A DNA stretch of 6,059 nucleotides from an uncultured Bacillota bacterium (GTDB taxonomy: Bacteria; Bacillota_I; Bacilli_A; RFN20; CAG-826), in assembly GCA_949298295.1 (NCBI GenBank), contig CASFWS010000068.1, positions 1 through 6,059 on the forward strand. The letters are read 5' to 3'. The position numbers and the translations under genes are program-made. The notes beneath the pieces are model-generated. The model was given only the letters and a program-made list of their open reading frames with translations. It made no database searches and was not told the DNA's origin. This document shows, in pieces, positions 5,984 through 6,059 of this stretch (position 1 is the stretch's first letter; each line of letters starts with the position of its first letter).

Positions 5984-6059
5984 AGACAATCGAAGTGGTG
6001 GGGGCGGTCATCCGGAAAGGGGATCTCGTCCTCGTTACCCAGCGGGGACAAGGCGAGTT
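5980..6059 (+). CDS. mutT: NUDIX hydrolase, MutT-like (8-oxo-dGTP diphosphatase), N-terminal part
   Basis: Only the first 26 codons are inside the window, and the gene continues beyond it. The start MKTIEVVGAVIRKGDLVLVT followed by QRGQGE closely resembles the first strands of MutT-type proteins (M..i.VvaAvI..g.vLa.QRg.GE). These hydrolyse 8-oxo-dGTP and related nucleotides so that oxidised bases are not built into DNA. The NUDIX box itself (GX5EX7REUXEEXGU) lies outside, so catalytic residues and substrate cannot be checked; a (deoxy)cytidine- or other NTP-specific relative is possible. ATG 5980-5982 overlaps the TGA of the preceding frame (ATGA) and has GGGAG 6 nt upstream. It therefore seems to be co-transcribed and translationally coupled with the PLD-helicase-DUF3427 frame, which fits a joint role in nucleic-acid upkeep. 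Confidence 0.72.
   Translation, partial: MKTIEVVGAVIRKGDLVLVTQRGQGE

Overview
The window is a GC-rich bacterial segment (roughly 55-60% G+C by eye). It has short intergenic gaps, Shine-Dalgarno starts, intrinsic terminators and the standard bacterial code. TAA, TAG and TGA all serve as stops, and Trp is always TGG. The gene types (a LacI-type regulator, a DegV fatty-acid-binding protein, a PLD/helicase/DUF3427 protein followed by a MutT-type NUDIX gene) fit Bacillota, perhaps a GC-rich Bacilli/Erysipelotrichia-like gut lineage. That placement is inference only.

Layout. (1) 1-162, plus strand: C-terminal end of a LacI/PBP1-type transcriptional regulator. It converges on a minus-strand cluster, and the minus-strand terminator of that cluster touches its stop codon. 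(2) 205-777, minus strand: a small four-helix membrane protein of unknown function, with its own promoter, RBS and terminator. (3) 896-2892, minus strand: a two-gene operon. A DegV-family lipid-binding protein comes first, followed after 2 nt by a GNAT-like acetyltransferase. The operon has a near-consensus promoter at 2922-2951 and an intrinsic terminator just after the second stop codon. (4) 2893-3046: a divergent control region. (5) 3047-5983, plus strand: a PLD-nuclease / superfamily 2 helicase / DUF3427 protein, interrupted in frame by one TAA at 5324-5326. (6) 5980 to the window end: the start of a MutT-like NUDIX hydrolase, joined to the previous frame by an ATGA overlap.

The most interesting point is the helicase. 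The reading frame continues with recognisable DUF3427 sequence for 218 codons after the TAA, in the same frame and with the same codon style. Just after the TAA lies AAGGAG, 8 nt before an in-frame ATT codon. This could be a nonsense mutation or sequencing error, or a protein made in two pieces by re-initiation at a rare start codon. The downstream half is coupled by overlap to the NUDIX gene, so helicase, C-terminal piece and NUDIX form one plus-strand operon that probably handles damaged or foreign nucleic acid. The minus-strand DegV/GNAT pair and the membrane protein appear unrelated to it. No tRNA, rRNA, CRISPR array, insertion sequence or attachment site was seen.
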